64,000 nucleotides of DNA from Arion vulgaris (lineage: Eukaryota; Mollusca; Gastropoda; Stylommatophora; Arionidae). Position numbers and translations under genes: made by a program. The stretch spans positions 30,731,647 through 30,795,646 of the forward strand of contig CM036758.1 of NCBI GenBank assembly GCA_020796225.1. The letters run 5' to 3'. The notes below the pieces were generated by a model. It had not been told where the DNA came from. It did no database searches and saw nothing but the letters and a program-made list of their open reading frames with translations. Shown one piece after another: positions 62,275-64,000 of this stretch; within the stretch, counting starts at the first letter, position 1; each line of letters begins with the position of its first letter.

Positions 62275-64000
62275 ATTGCAGAAGAAATGATGAAATCAGA
62301 GAAATGCCTGGTCAATCACTAGTAACAATTGTTATAAGAAGGAGAAGATGGAAATATGTTGGGCAGACTGAGAAATGCCTGGTCAACCACTAGTAACAAT
62401 TGTTATAAGAAGGAGAAGATGGAAATATGTTGGGCAGACTGAGAAATGCCTGGTCAACCACTAGTAACAATTGTTATAAGAAGGAGAAGATGGAAATATG
62501 TTGGGCAGACTGAGAAATGCCTGGTCATTCACTAGTAACAATTGTTATAAGAAGGAGAAGATGGAAATATGTTGGACAGACTGAGAAATGCCTGGTCAAC
62601 CACTAGTAACAATTGTTATAAGAAGGAGAAGATGGAAATATGTTGGGCAGACTGAGAAATGCCTGGTCAACCACTAGTAACAATTGTTATAAGAAGGAGA
62701 AGATGGAAATATGTTGAACAGATTGAGAAATGCCTGGTCAACCACTAGTAACAATTGTTATAAAAAGAAGATGGAAATATGTTGGGCAAACTGAGAAATG
62801 CCTGGTCAACCACTAGTAACAATTGTTATAAGAAGGAGAAGATGGAAATATATTGGGCAGACTGAGAAATGCCTGGTCAACCACTAGTAACAATTGTTAT
62901 AAGAAGGAGAAGATGGAAATATGTTAGGACTAGCTGAGAAATGCCTGGGCAACACTAGAACTTAACTTTGTTTAAGTAGGATGGAAATATGTTGGGCAGA
63001 CTAAGAAATCCCTGGTCAACCACTAGTAACAATTGCTTATAAGAAGAGAAGATGAAATATGTTGGGCAGACTGAGAAATGCCTAGTCAACACTAGTAACG
63101 TGTTATAAGAAGAAGATGGAAATATGTTGGGCAGACTGAGAAATGCCTAGTCAACCACTAGTAACAATTGTTATAAGAAGATGGAAATATGTTGGGCAGA
63201 CTGAGAAATGCCTGGTCAATCACTAGTAACAATTGTTATAAGAAGAGGAAATATTGGGCAGACTGAGAAATGCTTAGTCAACCACTAGTAACAATTGTTA
63301 TAAGAAGGAGAAGATGGAAATATGTTGGACAGACTGAGAAATGCCTGGTCAACCACTAGTAACAATTGTTATAAGAAGGAGAAGATGGAAATATGTTGAA
63401 GCAGACTGAGAAATGCCTGGTCAATCACTAGTAACAATTGTTATAAGAAGGAGAAGATGGAAATATGTTGGGCAGACTGAGAAATGCCTGGTCAACCACT
63501 AGTAACAATTGTTATAAGAAGATGGAAATATGTTGGGCAGACTGAGAAATGCCTGGTCAACCACTAGTAACAATTGTTATAAGAAGGAGAAGATGGAAAT
63601 ATGTTGGACAGACTGAGAAATGCCTGGTCAACCACTAGTAACAATTGTTATAAGAAGATGGAAATATGTTGGGCAGACTAAGAAATCCCTGGTCAACCAC
63701 TAGTAACAATTGTTATAAGAAGGAGAAGATGAAAATATGTTGGGCAGACTGAGAAATGCCTAGTCAACCACTAGTAACTGCTGTTAGAAGAAGATGGAAA
63801 TATGTTGGGCAGACTGAGAAATGCCTAGTCAACCACTAGTAACAATTGTTATAAGAAGATGGAAATATGTTGGGCAGACTGAGAAATGCCTGGTCAACCA
63901 CTAGTAACTGCTGTTATAAGAAGATGGAAATATGTTGGGCAGACTGAGAAATGCTTAGTCAACCACTAGTAACAATTGTTATAAGAAGGAGAAGATGGAA
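62275..64000 (+). repeat. 71-bp minisatellite derived from a LINE C-terminus
   Basis: About 24 units of 'gactgagaaatgcctggtca' + 'accactagtaacaattgtta' + 'taagaaggagaagatggaaa' + 'tatgttgggca'. The first unit is joined on the left to 'agaagaaatgatgaaatcag', so it reads R-R-N-D-E-I-R-E-M-P-G-Q-S-L-V-T-I-V-I-R-R-R-R-W-K, the tail of a LINE ORF. Shortened units (loss of 'aaggag') occur in several places. The array runs off the window edge. Confidence 0.93.

Noticed and set aside
1..64000. A new multi-gene biological system
   Set aside because: The three or four host genes are unrelated, and everything else is explained as mobile or tandem DNA; nothing indicates a functional gene cluster.

Overview
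The window looks like nuclear DNA of an invertebrate animal. It is AT-rich, with intron-split genes (GT-AG splice sites, AATAAA poly(A) signals) embedded in dense degraded non-LTR retrotransposons (LINEs), several tRNA-derived SINE families, minisatellites and two DNA transposons. The I-clade LINE RNase H fragments resemble, from memory, Nimbus-type elements of pulmonate snails. A heterobranch gastropod is therefore my best guess, with low confidence. Nothing bacterial or viral is present.

Layout. 0.9-1.8 kb (+): last two coding exons and poly(A) signal of an unrecognised gene with an Arg/Ser-rich stretch. 14.1-39.1 kb (-): the whole of GNL1, a circularly permuted GTPase of the YlqF/YawG type, reconstructed here as 13 exons. 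Its introns hold LINE tails, a 65-bp, a 56-bp and a 46/47-bp minisatellite, a piggyBac element, U2-snRNA-derived short repeats, and an inverted copy of GNL1's own last exon. 49.3-54.8 kb (-): a lipid phosphatase of the PLPP6 type (PAP2 superfamily), two coding exons plus a probable 5' UTR exon. 61.16-61.39 kb (+): a possible first coding exon of an unidentified gene running right. From 62.3 kb to the window end: a 71-bp tandem array derived from a LINE coding tail.

Mobile DNA. A mariner element (5.5-6.5 kb) has about 200-bp inverted ends that include transposase codons. A piggyBac element (19.6-21.8 kb) sits at a precise TTAA duplication inside a minisatellite. LINE pieces occur every 1-3 kb and are mostly C-terminal ORF tails and 3' UTRs, as expected from 5' truncation. 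Several minisatellites are amplified pieces of those LINE tails.

The genes do not form a pathway. GNL1 belongs to the ribosome-biogenesis GTPase family and PLPP6 acts on isoprenoid or lipid phosphates. Single-base deletions, two of them in homopolymers, disturb GNL1 exons 1 and 9 and PLPP6 exon 2, which suggests consensus errors in a long-read assembly rather than gene death. I found no convincing new multi-gene system. The most unusual items are the U2-derived SINE family, LINE-derived minisatellites, minisatellites touching splice sites, and the inverted GNL1 terminal-exon copy.
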